From positions 7,192,001 through 7,256,000 of the forward strand of contig NZ_JAGINU010000001.1 of the NCBI RefSeq assembly GCF_017876315.1: DNA of 64,000 nt, written 5' to 3'. Below, one piece after another: positions 1 through 9,993 of this stretch (position 1 is the stretch's first letter; each line of letters begins with the position of its first letter). A model generated the notes under the pieces. That model saw nothing but the letters and a program-made list of their open reading frames with translations. It ran no database searches and was not told the origin of the DNA. The DNA comes from Pseudonocardia parietis (GTDB lineage: Bacteria; Actinomycetota; Actinomycetes; Mycobacteriales; Pseudonocardiaceae). Position numbers and translations under genes: made by a program.

Positions 1-360
1 CTGCTCGCCGACCAGATCGACTGGATGAACGGGCTCGGCGGGCTGGACGGCTGTGTCGCGCGCACCCGCGACTCGTCGGAGCGGCTGTACTCGTGGGCGG
101 AGAAGAGCTCGTTCGCGCGGCCGTTCGTGACCGACCCGGCGCACCGCAGCCTGGTCGTCGGCACGGTCGACTTCGACGACACCGTGGACGCCGCCGCCGT
201 CGCGAAGGTGCTGCGGGCGAACGGGATCGTCGACACCGACCCGTACCGGAAGCTGGGCCGCAACCAGCTGCGGGTCGGGATGTTCCCGGCGGTCGAGCCG
301 GCCGACGTCTCGGCGCTGACCGCGAGCATCGACTGGGTCGTGGAGCAGCTCGCGACCTGA
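1..360 (+). CDS. serC: Phosphoserine aminotransferase, C-terminal part
   Basis: This is the last 119 codons of a PLP-dependent aminotransferase of serine biosynthesis, which converts 3-phosphohydroxypyruvate and glutamate to phosphoserine and 2-oxoglutarate. The 5' end lies outside the window and the frame is open from base 1. The visible part is the small C-terminal domain with the mycobacterial-type SerC ending: a YSWAEKSSFARPFV segment, then FDDTVDAAAVAKVLRANGIVDTDPYRKLG and the terminal RVGMFPAVEP block. The PLP-binding lysine is not in view. A strong hairpin 15 bp after the stop closes the transcript. sepH follows, an order also seen in other actinobacteria. Confidence 0.9.
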   Translation: MLADQIDWMNGLGGLDGCVARTRDSSERLYSWAEKSSFARPFVTDPAHRSLVVGTVDFDDTVDAAAVAKVLRANGIVDTDPYRKLGRNQLRVGMFPAVEPADVSALTASIDWVVEQLAT

Positions 361-374
361 GTCCTCGTCGCCCC

Positions 375-412
375 CGACGGCCGGGCCCGCCTACCCGCGG
401 GCCCGGCCGTCG
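375..412 (+). terminator. Intrinsic-type terminator of serC
   Basis: A perfect 16-bp inverted repeat (375-390 with 397-412) surrounds a 6-nt loop, 15 bp after the serC stop. There is no clear T-tract, as is usual in GC-rich actinobacteria. The rest of the gap to sepH (413-691) holds an AT-richer stretch around 445-535 that probably carries the sepH promoter; I could not assign -35/-10 boxes. Confidence 0.8.
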
Positions 413-691
413 TGCGTTCGGCACCTGTTCCCCGGCGTGGGTTGCTTTCCGTTCCGTTGTTGTTGCGTGATTGGTAGCAACTTTTCGTAGTCACAGCAGT
501 AACATCAGCCCCAGCTCTCCCTTGAGAAACGATTTGTGCGATCCTGCGCACGGTGAGTGACGTCGCTCGCGCGTCCCACAGCCAGGTGGCACTCACCGAC
601 CAGGCGGAACTCGCCCGGCGCGCCTCACCCGAGACGCCGCCGCGGGGATCTACCGTCACCCGGACGGGGACGACAGCAGGAGGATTGATCG

Positions 692-2476
692 ATGCGCGCG
701 TTGCGGGTCGTGGGGGTGACCGGGGACGGCTCGGTCGTCCTCGAGGACTCGGGACGTCGAGAGCGCTACACCGTGCCGGCCGACGAGCAGCTACGCGCTG
801 CGGCGCGTGGTGACGTGACCCGGCTCGGCCAGATCGCGATCGAGTTGGAGAGCCAGTTGCGCCCACGCGAGATCCAGGCCCGCATCCGGGGCGGCGCATC
901 GGTGGACGAGGTCGCCGCCGCGGCCGGCGTGCCGACCCAGAAGATCGAGCGCTTCGCCTATCCGGTCCTCCTCGAACGCTCCCGCACCGCCGAGCTCGCC
1001 CAGAGCGCGCACCCGCAGCGGGCCGACGGCCCCGACATGCGCACGCTCGGCGAGACCGTCGCGCACACCTTCGGGCTGCGCAGCCAGGACTACACGAGCG
1101 CCGGGTGGGACTCCTGGAAGGGCGAGGACGGCAAGTGGGTCGTCGTCCTCACCTGGCAGACCGGGCGCTCCGACAACGCCGCGCACTGGGCGTTCCAGCC
1201 CGGTGCCCACGGCGGCACCGTCGTCCCGCTGGACGAGCACGCCTCCGACCTGGTCGAAGGCCTGCCCGCGCGGCCGTTGCGCCCGCTCGGCGCCGTCGTC
1301 GACATGGCCCGGGACGACGATCAGACCCCCTCCGAGCCCGCCGCCGCGGCCCCCGCCCGGGCCGTCGCCGGTGGCCAGGCACCCTCGTCCGCCGAGTCGT
1401 GGGCCGGGCGCGGGATCACTCCCGAGCAGCGCCGGTCGAGCCCGTCGCGACCGCGAGTGGAGCCGCCCGCCCGCGGGCCGATGTCGCGCCCCGAGGAGAC
1501 CCGTGCGCCGGCCGCCGACGCGCCCGTGATCCCGCGGGTGGCGAAGCCCGTCGAGGACCCGGTCGACGAGGCAGCAGACGAGGTCGTGGATGCCGCGGTG
1601 ACCGACATGCCGGCGAGCGATCGGGACCCGGTCGACGCAGGGCGTGCGTCCGGCTCGGGCACCGACACCGCACCGGACATCGACTCCGCACCGGGTATCG
1701 GCTCCGCACCGGGCACCGTCGAGCTGCCGGAGACCGGCACCGCGGCGACCTCGGGGACGGTGTCGGACATCGGCGCCGCGTCGAGCGCCGGAACCGCGTC
1801 GGGCACCGGGACCGCATCGAGCACCGGGACCGCGCGGGACAACGGCAGCACGTCGAGCACGGGCACCGCATCGGACGGCCGGCCGGCATCGGACAGCGCC
1901 CCGGCCGCGGGGAGCAGCACGGCATCCGGTGGTACCTCGGTCGCCGGCGCCACGCCGGACGGTGGCCCGGACCCCGGCGCCACGTCCGGCGGCGATGCCG
2001 CAGCGACCACGGACGCCACACCGGCCACGGGCGTCGGGACCGACACCGCCCCGGAGCAGCGCACGTCCCCGCAACGTGACGGCGGCGGCGCCGCAGCATC
2101 GGGCGGGAGCACCGAGCAGATCGGGAACACTGAGCAGGCCGGGAGCACGACCCCGGCCGCGGCGACCGAGACGTCCACAGATGCGGGCACGGCAGGTCGC
2201 ACCGCGAGCCACGCCGGCCAGGACGGCTCCGGGACGACGGACAGGGCGGCGACCGCACCTGCCCCGGCGGACGGAACCAGCGCCGAGCCGGCCGACACCG
2301 ACGAGGACGACCCCGCCCGCCCGGCATCCTCGACCCCGGACGAGTCGTCGAAGCAGGATGCGGACGAGCCCGCCACACGCCAGCGCGGGAGCGCCGCATC
2401 CCGGCGGACGAAGAAGGGCAAGCCGGTGATGCCGTCCTGGGACGAGGTCCTGCTCGGCGTCCGCGGCCAACGCTGA
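692..2476 (+). CDS. sepH: Septation protein SepH (DUF3071)
   Basis: SepH is an actinobacterial cell-division protein that binds FtsZ and promotes its assembly. The 594-residue protein has the conserved N-terminal DUF3071 region at about residues 1-165, beginning MRALRVVGVTGDGS and containing an HTH-like stretch (GASVDEVAAAAGVPTQKIERF). A long low-complexity linker follows (about 200-560), rich in Ser, Thr, Gly, Ala and Asp with many SGTGTAS-like repeats. The last residues carry a conserved PSWDEVLLG motif. The ATG is preceded by AGGAGG at 678-683, 8 nt upstream. The linker is longer and more repetitive than in most SepH proteins I know, and makes antisense reading frames look falsely open. 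Confidence 0.9.
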   Translation: MRALRVVGVTGDGSVVLEDSGRRERYTVPADEQLRAAARGDVTRLGQIAIELESQLRPREIQARIRGGASVDEVAAAAGVPTQKIERFAYPVLLERSRTAELAQSAHPQRADGPDMRTLGETVAHTFGLRSQDYTSAGWDSWKGEDGKWVVVLTWQTGRSDNAAHWAFQPGAHGGTVVPLDEHASDLVEGLPARPLRPLGAVVDMARDDDQTPSEPAAAAPARAVAGGQAPSSAESWAGRGITPEQRRSSPSRPRVEPPARGPMSRPEETRAPAADAPVIPRVAKPVEDPVDEAADEVVDAAVTDMPASDRDPVDAGRASGSGTDTAPDIDSAPGIGSAPGTVELPETGTAATSGTVSDIGAASSAGTASGTGTASSTGTARDNGSTSSTGTASDGRPASDSAPAAGSSTASGGTSVAGATPDGGPDPGATSGGDAAATTDATPATGVGTDTAPEQRTSPQRDGGGAAASGGSTEQIGNTEQAGSTTPAAATETSTDAGTAGRTASHAGQDGSGTTDRAATAPAPADGTSAEPADTDEDDPARPASSTPDESSKQDADEPATRQRGSAASRRTKKGKPVMPSWDEVLLGVRGQR

Positions 2477-2586
2477 CCCGGTCTGTCCGGCCGTCGGCGC
2501 GTACCCCGTCAGAATCCTGGCCCCGCACCGCGTTCGAGGCCCGGTCCCGTGCGGTACCTCGGACCTCGTGCGGGAACGGGGGGTCG

Positions 2587-3414
2587 TCAGCCGCCGCCGG
2601 TCACGGCGTGGAAAGCAACCGCGGCTGCCGTGGCTACGTTCAGCGAGTCCACGCCCGTCGCCATCGGGATCCGCACCCGCCGGTCGGCGGCGGCCAGGGC
2701 CTCCTCGGTGAGGCCGGGGCCCTCTGCCCCGAGCAACAGTGCGACCTTCTCCCCCGCCAGGCCCGCCGTGGCCAGCGGCTCGGCGTCCGCCGCCGGCGTC
2801 AACGCGACCACGGTGAACCCCTCGTCACGCAGCGTGTCCAGCGACGCGGGCCAGGGACCGTCCAGCCGGGTGAACGGCACCCGCAGCACATGCCCCATCG
2901 AGACCCGGACGCTGCGCCGGTAGAGCGGATCGGAACAGCCCGGCCCCAGCAGGAGCCCGTCCATCCTCAGGGCCGCCGCGTTGCGGAACAACGAACCGAG
3001 GTTCTCGTGGTCACCGACCCCCTCGCACACCACGACGGCGCGGGCACCTGCGAGGAGTCCCGCGACGTCGGGCGCGGCGGCCCGGTCGGCCACCGCGAGC
3101 ACACCCCGGTTGAGGTGGAAACCCACCGCACGGGCCATGGTGTCGGCGTCGGTGGAGTAGGCGGGCACGTCCAGCCGGACCAGGTCGTCCGAGAGCTCGT
3201 CGAGGCGCCGCGGCACCCCCAGCAGCGACCGAACCGGGTACGCCGACTCCAGCAGCCGCCGTACGACGACGACACCCTCCGCGATCACCAGCCCGCGCCC
3301 GCCCGGGCGGTCCGGACGGCGATCGGCGGTGGTGAGATCCCGGAAGTCGTCGATGCGGGGGTCATTCGGGTCGTCGACCGCGGTGAGGATGGCCACGACC
3401 ACCGATCGTCCCAT
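2587..3414 (-). CDS. TrmH/SpoU-family RNA 2'-O-methyltransferase
   Basis: This 275-residue protein is an SAM-dependent SPOUT-class methyltransferase that probably modifies a ribose in rRNA or tRNA. An N-terminal substrate-binding domain (about 10-110) precedes the trefoil-knot catalytic domain. The three SpoU motifs are visible: NLGSLFRNA (about residue 140), LLGAEGPGL (about 230) and IPMATGVDSLNVATAAA near the C-terminus. Length fits the TrmH/RlmB group; the exact nucleotide target cannot be told from sequence. It is divergent from the glutamate-cysteine ligase gene, and the 144 bp between them must hold both promoters. Confidence 0.85.
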   Translation of the reverse strand: MGRSVVVAILTAVDDPNDPRIDDFRDLTTADRRPDRPGGRGLVIAEGVVVVRRLLESAYPVRSLLGVPRRLDELSDDLVRLDVPAYSTDADTMARAVGFHLNRGVLAVADRAAAPDVAGLLAGARAVVVCEGVGDHENLGSLFRNAAALRMDGLLLGPGCSDPLYRRSVRVSMGHVLRVPFTRLDGPWPASLDTLRDEGFTVVALTPAADAEPLATAGLAGEKVALLLGAEGPGLTEEALAAADRRVRIPMATGVDSLNVATAAAVAFHAVTGGG

Positions 3415-3558
3415 GTCACTGACCGTTCAACGCTCCTGGTCGCCCTTTCAGCCGGTACCGCCCGGACCGGGGATATGACACCGTGTATTGCCGCCCTCCG
3501 ATCAGGCCCCCCGGCCGGGTGAGGAGGCGCTCCCCGTTTGATGGAGGTCGGTTCTCGC

Positions 3559-5046
3559 ATGGGTCAGGTTGTCGACCGGACGACGTTCACCCGGCGCGAC
3601 CGCCAGCGGTACCGGATCAAGGTGCAACGATGCCTGGACTCGTTCGAGGACCTGCTCCGCAGCTACCCGTTCCCGGACACCGAGCCGATGACCGGTATGG
3701 AGATCGAGTTCAACCTCGTCGACCCGAAGCTGGCGCCCTCCCTCAACGGTCACGACGTCCTGGAGACGATCAACCGGGGCGAGTGGCAGTCCGAGCTCGG
3801 GCGCTGGAACCTGGAGCTGAACCTCCCACCGCGGCCGCTGCCGGGAGACCAGTGGCGCCAGCTCGAGCACGAGTTGCTGGATCTCCTCGCCGGAGCCGGG
3901 GCGAAGGCAGGTGACCTGCACACCCAGCTGGCGATGATCGGGATCCTGCCGACCCTGGACGTCGGCCACATGGTCGGTGAGGCGATCTCCCCGGAGGAGC
4001 GCTACCACGCGCTCAACGACCAGATGCTCAACGCCCGCGGCGAGCCGATCCGGGTCGACATCAGCGGCTGCGATCCGGACGAGCGGGTCAACGCCGACTT
4101 CGAGTCGATCATCCCGGAGGCGGCCTGCACCTCGATGCAGCTGCATCTGCAGGTCGCGCCGTCGGAGTTCGGCCGGTACTGGAACGCCGCCCAGTGCCTC
4201 GCCGGCGTCCAGCTCGGGCTGGGGGCGAACTCGCCGTTCCTGCTGGGCTCGCAGCTGTGGGCGGAGACCCGGGTGCCGCTGTTCGAGCAGTCCTGTGACG
4301 TCCGGACGCCCGAGCTCCACAACCAGGGCGTCCGGCCCCGGGTCTGGTTCGGCGAGCGCTGGATCGACTCCGCGCTGGACCTGTTCTCCGAGAACGCCCG
4401 CTACTTCCCCGCCCTGATGCCGCTCACCACCGACATCGACCCGGTCGCCCAGATGCGTGAGCAGGGGTTCCCGGAGCTGCCGGAGCTGACCCTGCACAAC
4501 GGCACGATCTGGCGCTGGAACCGGCCGATCTACGACAGCACCGGACGGACCCCGCACGTCCGGCTGGAGAACCGGGTGCTGCCCGCGGGCCCGACCACCG
4601 TCGACATGGTCGCCAACGCACTGTTCTTCTACGGCCTGCTGCGCACCCTCGTGGAGTCGGACGAGGAGCTGTGGCGGTCGGTGTCGTTCGAGGCGGCCCG
4701 GGAGAACTTCCGGACCGCCGCCCGGCACGGTATGAACGCACCTCTCTACTGGCCCGGCACCGGGTGGGTCCGGCCCGACGAGCTCACGTTGCGCAAGCTG
4801 CTGCCGCTGGCGCACGAGGGACTCGCCCGCTGGGGCGTCAGCAGCGCCGTCTGCGACCGCTACCTGACGGTCATCGAACGGCGCTGCGTGACCCGGCAGA
4901 CCGGGGCGTCCTGGCAGATCGACGCGGTCGCCGCCCTGGAAGAGCGCGGAGCGGACCGGCTCTCGGCGCTGCACGGGATGCTCGAGCGCTACCTCTGCCA
5001 GTCCGCCGCCAACCAGCCGGTGCACTCCTGGGAGCTGCCCTCCTGA
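3559..5046 (+). CDS. GCS2-family glutamate--cysteine ligase
   Basis: This 495-residue enzyme belongs to the ATP-dependent carboxylate-amine/thiol ligases (GCS2, PF04107). Actinobacterial members are annotated as glutamate-cysteine ligase and could supply gamma-glutamylcysteine for low-molecular-weight thiols, but substrate is inferred. The substrate/metal signature GMEIEFNLVD is near residue 45, and conserved LELNLPPRPL and MVGEAIS segments follow. I chose ATG 3559 because GGAGGT (3543-3548) sits about 10 nt upstream and the family usually starts close to this VDRTTFTRRDR segment. Upstream TTG 3538 and ATG 3541, served by GAGGAGG at 3521-3527, are alternatives. Confidence 0.8.
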   Translation: MGQVVDRTTFTRRDRQRYRIKVQRCLDSFEDLLRSYPFPDTEPMTGMEIEFNLVDPKLAPSLNGHDVLETINRGEWQSELGRWNLELNLPPRPLPGDQWRQLEHELLDLLAGAGAKAGDLHTQLAMIGILPTLDVGHMVGEAISPEERYHALNDQMLNARGEPIRVDISGCDPDERVNADFESIIPEAACTSMQLHLQVAPSEFGRYWNAAQCLAGVQLGLGANSPFLLGSQLWAETRVPLFEQSCDVRTPELHNQGVRPRVWFGERWIDSALDLFSENARYFPALMPLTTDIDPVAQMREQGFPELPELTLHNGTIWRWNRPIYDSTGRTPHVRLENRVLPAGPTTVDMVANALFFYGLLRTLVESDEELWRSVSFEAARENFRTAARHGMNAPLYWPGTGWVRPDELTLRKLLPLAHEGLARWGVSSAVCDRYLTVIERRCVTRQTGASWQIDAVAALEERGADRLSALHGMLERYLCQSAANQPVHSWELPS

Positions 5047-5186
5047 CGCCCGGCCGGCCTCGTCCCCACCGCGTACACGGTGAACGGTGCGCCGGGGCAG
5101 CACACCGGGCGGGGTCGATGGGGCCCGCGGTGTCACGGAAGGGTGCGACCGGGCGCTGAGCCGCCGGCCTCGGCTGATGCCGTTGG

Positions 5187-5252
5187 GTGATCATCGGACG
5201 AGTGCCGATCGGTGCCAACCATGGCACCGATCCGCACTGAAGAAATGATCAC
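5187..5252. repeat. Long two-tier hairpin (66 nt)
   Basis: Outer arms of 8 bp (5187-5194 with 5245-5252, GTGATCAT/ATGATCAC) enclose a symmetric 6x6 unpaired bulge. Inside is a 17-bp stem (5201-5217 with 5222-5238) with one mismatch and a 4-nt loop. It lies 140 bp after the glutamate-cysteine ligase stop and over the stop codon of a possible small minus-strand ORF. It could be a bidirectional terminator, a double operator or a structured RNA. The remaining gap (5047-5186 and 5378-5528) shows nothing recognisable. Confidence 0.7.
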
Positions 5253-5377
5253 AGGCGGTACAAGCCAGCCACCAGCCAGATGATGACGAACGCGAGCCGG
5301 CCCGCCCAGCACAATCGGCGCCGGCCGCGTGAGGTGTCCTCGAGGCGCGGCTGCCCGTGCCGATCCGGCTTCGCCAT
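5249..5377 (-). CDS. Possible small membrane peptide (42 aa)
   Basis: A minus-strand ORF begins with ATG and encodes a charged N-terminal half (MAKPDRHGQPRLEDTSRGRR) followed by a single hydrophobic segment, RLAFVIIWLVAGLYRL, ending at the stop. The layout of a basic head and a C-terminal transmembrane helix is typical of actinobacterial single-pass small proteins. No good ribosome-binding site precedes the ATG. The stop codon lies in the outer arm of the long hairpin, which could then be its terminator. I do not recognise a family and this may be chance. Confidence 0.35.
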   Translation of the reverse strand: MAKPDRHGQPRLEDTSRGRRRLCWAGRLAFVIIWLVAGLYRL

Positions 5378-5528
5378 CGCGAAGCCGCTCGCCCGACCTC
5401 CCCCGGCGGGCCGTCCACGTTCCTACCGTCCCGTTCGCGTGACCCGCCCCGGGCACGCGGTCCGGACGGAGGGACATGTCCGCGCAGCAGTACCGCACCG
5501 ACCCGGCCGGTGACCCCGGTCCGCGGCG

Positions 5529-6682
<1,154 letters not shown>

Positions 6683-6686
<4 letters not shown>

Positions 6687-7201
6687 CCCCGTCCCGGCGG
6701 ATCCCGGCGGTCGGCGGACTGGCCGGCGGTGTCGGTACGACGACCGTCGCGCGCGCCCTGCGCGGCCACGACCTCGGCGTCGTGGCCGGCTCAGACCTGC
6801 TGCCGGACGTGCTGCTGTGCCGGGACACCGCGGCCGGGCTGGCCGCGGCGGCCCGGGTCGCGCCGGGTGCGGGCCGGGGTGGCCCCGTCCTGGCCGTGCA
6901 CCCGGTCTCGGCGGAACCGGACGGCGTCGACTCCGGCGCCGCGGGCGAGGGCTGGGCCGCCGTCATCGCGCTCCCGCTCGTCCCGGGGTGGGCCCGCGCG
7001 ATCGACCCGTGGTCGGACGCCGCCACGGTGCTGTGCCGGTCCACGACCTCCGCGCCGGTACGCCACTACGCCGAGGCCCTCCGCCGCGTCGTCACCGTGC
7101 TGAGCAACGGGTCCCGGCTGGACAAGCCGCTCGTTCCGCGGCACCCCGGGCCGCTGCGCCCGCTGCGGGGTGTGGTGCTGCGGCCCGGACGGGGGCGGTG
7201 A
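6683..7201 (+). CDS. Degenerate ParA/MinD-like P-loop protein
   Basis: This 172-residue protein opens with AVGGLAGGVGTTTVARAL, which looks like a deviant Walker A (KGGxGKTT) in which both lysines are replaced. Similar lysine-poor P-loops (GGVGATT) occur in TadZ/CpaE/Ssd-like proteins. No convincing Walker B or switch motifs follow, and the length is about two thirds of a ParA protein, so ATPase activity is doubtful. GTG 6683 overlaps the previous stop by 4 bp. The next gene starts 3 nt after its stop. It probably acts as a localisation or assembly partner of the cluster; that is inference. Confidence 0.55.
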
Positions 7202-7204
7202 GCC

Positions 7205-8398
7205 GTGCGCATCGTGCTCGTCGTGCTGGCCGTCGTCGCAGTGCTGGTCGCCGCGCCACCCGCGGCCGGCGCGATCGCGAAACCGTCCGATGTGGACGAG
7301 ACAATGGTTCCCGACGCGGCCCGCCCGCACCTGCCCCTGATCGCCGACCTGACCACGGACGGCTGCCCCGAGCTGCCGCCCGCCTGGGTGGTCGCGCAGG
7401 TGCAGGCCGAGTCGGGCTGGGACCCCGGCCTGCGCACCGGACACGCCGCCGGGCTGCTGCAGGTCTCGGAGCGGACCTGGGTCGCGGCCGGAGGTGCGTC
7501 GTGGCCGGATCCCGCGCTGACCGATCCGGCGGCGCACTTGCGGGTCGTCGTGCCGTGGCTGTGCTCGACCCTGCGCGCCGCCGCGGGCCATCTGGCGACG
7601 ACGCCGAAGGACGTCACGGTGCTCGACGCGATGCTGGTCTGCCACGTCGCCGGCTGCCGGCGGGTGACCGGCTCGACGTCCGGAGTGCCGGCGCCGGGCG
7701 AGGCGGACTGCGCGCAGGCCTGCGCCGCGGCCGTCCGGCGCTACCTCGACGCGGTGCACGATCTCGTCGGCCGGTACGGGCCAGGAACACCACCCGTCGA
7801 CGACCGGGAACGCGCCCACGACCGCGTCCCGGCGGCGGAGCCCGCGGCACCGGGCGCCCCGCAGCCCGAGCCCGCGGCCCCTGGGGCCCCGCAGTCCGAG
7901 CCGGTAGCGCCCGCCGCTCCACCGGCCGATCCGGCCGCGGCACCGGCACCGGCCTGGACCGGTGGGGCGACCGGCTGCGTCCGACCCGACCCGGTCCGGT
8001 CCGGCGGCTGCCTCACCGGTGCCACGGCACACGGGCTCGCCGCGGCCGAGGCGGTCTTCGATCCCGTCATCGAGAACGTCGGCTGCTGGGACGAGCACGT
8101 TCAGAACCCGAGTTCGGACCATCCGAAGGGACGCGCATGCGACCTGTTCACCGGCCCGGCCGGCCACTTCGCCGACGGCGCGGACCTCGACGAGGGCTGG
8201 CGGATCGCCCACTGGTTCGCCGCCAACTCCGAACCGCTCGGGGTGCGCTACCTGATCTGGCAGGGCCGCTACTGGGACCCGTCGGTCCGCGACGACGGCA
8301 CCGGCTGGGGCCGGCGCTACACCGGCGGCGGGGTCTACGACACGTCCGATCCGACCGGCGGGCACTACGACCACGTGCACGTCAGCTTCGCGGAGTGA
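7205..8398 (+). CDS. Secreted protein with lytic-transglycosylase-like and ARB_07466-like domains
   Basis: A signal peptide (residues 1-23, hydrophobic, ending AAGA) leads a 397-residue exported protein. An SLT/lysozyme-like domain spans about 55-190, with the catalytic-type glutamate in QAESGWDP and the downstream GLLQVSERTW typical of soluble lytic transglycosylases. A Pro/Ala/Glu linker (about 200-250) precedes a C-terminal domain (about 255-397) with SSDHPKGRACDLF and HYDHVHVSF. That HxxGxAxD/HxHVH pattern is found in ARB_07466/VldE-like domains of actinobacterial conjugation and phage-type cell-wall proteins. It probably opens peptidoglycan for an envelope-spanning machine. Confidence 0.75.
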   Translation: MRIVLVVLAVVAVLVAAPPAAGAIAKPSDVDETMVPDAARPHLPLIADLTTDGCPELPPAWVVAQVQAESGWDPGLRTGHAAGLLQVSERTWVAAGGASWPDPALTDPAAHLRVVVPWLCSTLRAAAGHLATTPKDVTVLDAMLVCHVAGCRRVTGSTSGVPAPGEADCAQACAAAVRRYLDAVHDLVGRYGPGTPPVDDRERAHDRVPAAEPAAPGAPQPEPAAPGAPQSEPVAPAAPPADPAAAPAPAWTGGATGCVRPDPVRSGGCLTGATAHGLAAAEAVFDPVIENVGCWDEHVQNPSSDHPKGRACDLFTGPAGHFADGADLDEGWRIAHWFAANSEPLGVRYLIWQGRYWDPSVRDDGTGWGRRYTGGGVYDTSDPTGGHYDHVHVSFAE

Positions 8399-8402
8399 CG
8401 GC

Positions 8403-8969
8403 ATGAGACGCGCACTCCCGCTGCTGGTGCTCGCCGTGGTCCTCGTGGCACCGCTCGCGCTGCTGGTACCGGTCTTCCTGCCCGGGGAGCCGTCGGCCGC
8501 CGTGCTGACGTCGGCGGACCGGGCGGCGATCGGCGACCCGGGGATCGGGCGCGGTGCGGACCCGGTGCCGCCGCGGACGCTCCCGTCGTCGCCCTCCGCG
8601 GTCGCCCGGGCCTACCTGCGGGCCGCACACGCGGCCGGTCCGGACGACGCGGGCCGCAGCCGTCGGGACGCGGTCCCCTACGCGCAGTCGGGCAGCCCGG
8701 CCGCCACCGGCACACCGGTGCTCGACCCGCCGCGCCCCGGCGAGCGCCGGATCGCCGAGGTCGACGTGCTCGCCCCGGCCGGAAGCGACCCGGTTCGCGG
8801 CCGCACGGCGTTCGTCGCCGGCATCCGTACGACCACCGCGGCCCCCGGCGGCGCGCCACGCACCGAGCGGTGGCGGACCCGGGTGGTGCTGCACCACGGC
8901 CCGGACGGCCGCTGGCTCGTGACCGGCGACACCCCGATCACCCCGGACACGCCCGACGTGGACGACTGA
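8403..8969 (+). CDS. Membrane-anchored protein of unknown function, possibly VirB8/NTF2-like
   Basis: The 188-residue product has an N-terminal signal-anchor (residues 3-28, LPLLVLAVVLVAPLALLVPVF). The external part contains a short helix with SAVARAYLRAAHAAGPDD and a C-terminal beta-rich region ending RWRTRVVLHHGPDGRWLVTGDTP. This resembles the small NTF2-like extracytoplasmic domains that accompany actinobacterial transfer loci. It lies 4 nt after the transglycosylase gene and 17 nt before the GH16 gene, so it is part of the same probable operon. Confidence 0.6.
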   Translation: MRRALPLLVLAVVLVAPLALLVPVFLPGEPSAAVLTSADRAAIGDPGIGRGADPVPPRTLPSSPSAVARAYLRAAHAAGPDDAGRSRRDAVPYAQSGSPAATGTPVLDPPRPGERRIAEVDVLAPAGSDPVRGRTAFVAGIRTTTAAPGGAPRTERWRTRVVLHHGPDGRWLVTGDTPITPDTPDVDD

Positions 8970-8986
8970 CCTTCGAGGAGCGGGCG

Positions 8987-9919
8987 ATGACCGTCGACGA
9001 GCTGGAACAACTGATCAGGAAGCTGGTGGCCCAGGGGGTGACGGTGCTGCTGTTCGTCCTCGGCCCCGGCGGGGAGCTGGTCGACGTGACTCCGGGGGAC
9101 GAGGCGGCGCGGCCCTCCGCGCGGTCCTCCGTGCAGTCCCCCGGTGAGGACACAGCACCACCCGACGCTCCGCCGCTCGCTCTCGCCCCCACCGACCCGC
9201 CCGCCACGGGCGACCCGGCACCATCGGACGACGGCACGACCGCGGGAGGAGAACCTGTGACGACCGACGGCACCACCGCCGCCGCGGCGCTCGGCTGGGG
9301 AGAGCCCGTCCGCACCGACGACTTCACGGACGGCACTTCCGGCTGGAACATCTACGACGGTCCCGGCCACGACGGGAACGGCCGCCGCACACCGGACGCG
9401 GTGAGCGTGCAGGACGGCGTCCTGACGATCACCGGGGACGGCGAGGGCAACACCGCCGGGATGGCCTGGACCGAGGGCAGCCAGCAGTACGGCCGCTGGG
9501 AGGGGCGGGTGAAGGCACCGGCCTCGGACCCGTCGTACAACGCGCTGCTGCTGCTCTGGCCGACCGCGGAGAACTTCCCGGTGGGCGGCGAGATCGACTT
9601 CATGGAGATGATGGACCCGTCCCGGCAGACGACCGACATCTTCGTGCACTACGGGGCGGACAACTCGCAGATCGACGGGTCGGTCGACATCGACGGCACC
9701 GAGTGGCACAACTGGGCCGTCGAGTGGACCCCGGACCGGATCACCGCCTACGTCGACGGTGAGCAGTGGTTCGAGACCACCGACCCGACGGTCCAGCCGC
9801 CCGGTCCGATGCACCTGTGCATCCAGCTCGACTGGTTCCCGCAGGGCGGGTCGGTGCAGGAGTCGACGATGCAGGTCGACTGGGTCCGCCAGTACACCCT
9901 CGACGGCGGGACGAGCTGA
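8987..9919 (+). CDS. Glycoside hydrolase family 16 protein
   Basis: This 310-residue protein has a GH16 beta-jelly-roll domain at about residues 100-305. The catalytic motif GEIDFMEMMD contains the nucleophile Glu, the assisting Asp and the acid/base Glu in the standard ExDxxE spacing, so it should be active on a beta-glucan or related polysaccharide. The N-terminus is odd: ELEQLIRKLVAQGVTVLLFVLGPGG is hydrophobic but lacks a clear signal cleavage site, and an acidic Thr/Pro linker follows. ATG 8987 has GAGGAG at 8975-8980. The gene continues the cluster that starts at 5529. Confidence 0.85.
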   Translation: MTVDELEQLIRKLVAQGVTVLLFVLGPGGELVDVTPGDEAARPSARSSVQSPGEDTAPPDAPPLALAPTDPPATGDPAPSDDGTTAGGEPVTTDGTTAAAALGWGEPVRTDDFTDGTSGWNIYDGPGHDGNGRRTPDAVSVQDGVLTITGDGEGNTAGMAWTEGSQQYGRWEGRVKAPASDPSYNALLLLWPTAENFPVGGEIDFMEMMDPSRQTTDIFVHYGADNSQIDGSVDIDGTEWHNWAVEWTPDRITAYVDGEQWFETTDPTVQPPGPMHLCIQLDWFPQGGSVQESTMQVDWVRQYTLDGGTS

Positions 9920-9993
9920 CGCCGCCTCTCAGCTCCGCCACAGGCTCGTCCTTCTAGCGTCCCACCTGATTGCGAGGGAAGAGGAGGACGAGC

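Noticed and set aside
791..2470. Long antisense open frames over sepH
   Set aside because: They arise from high GC and repeats; the Arg/Gly-rich products match no family, and SepH on the plus strand is well supported.
2522..2574. Possible terminator between sepH and the methyltransferase gene
   Set aside because: Several short competing inverted repeats (CCCGCAC/GTGCGGG and CGAGG/CCTCG) exist, but none forms a convincing single hairpin.
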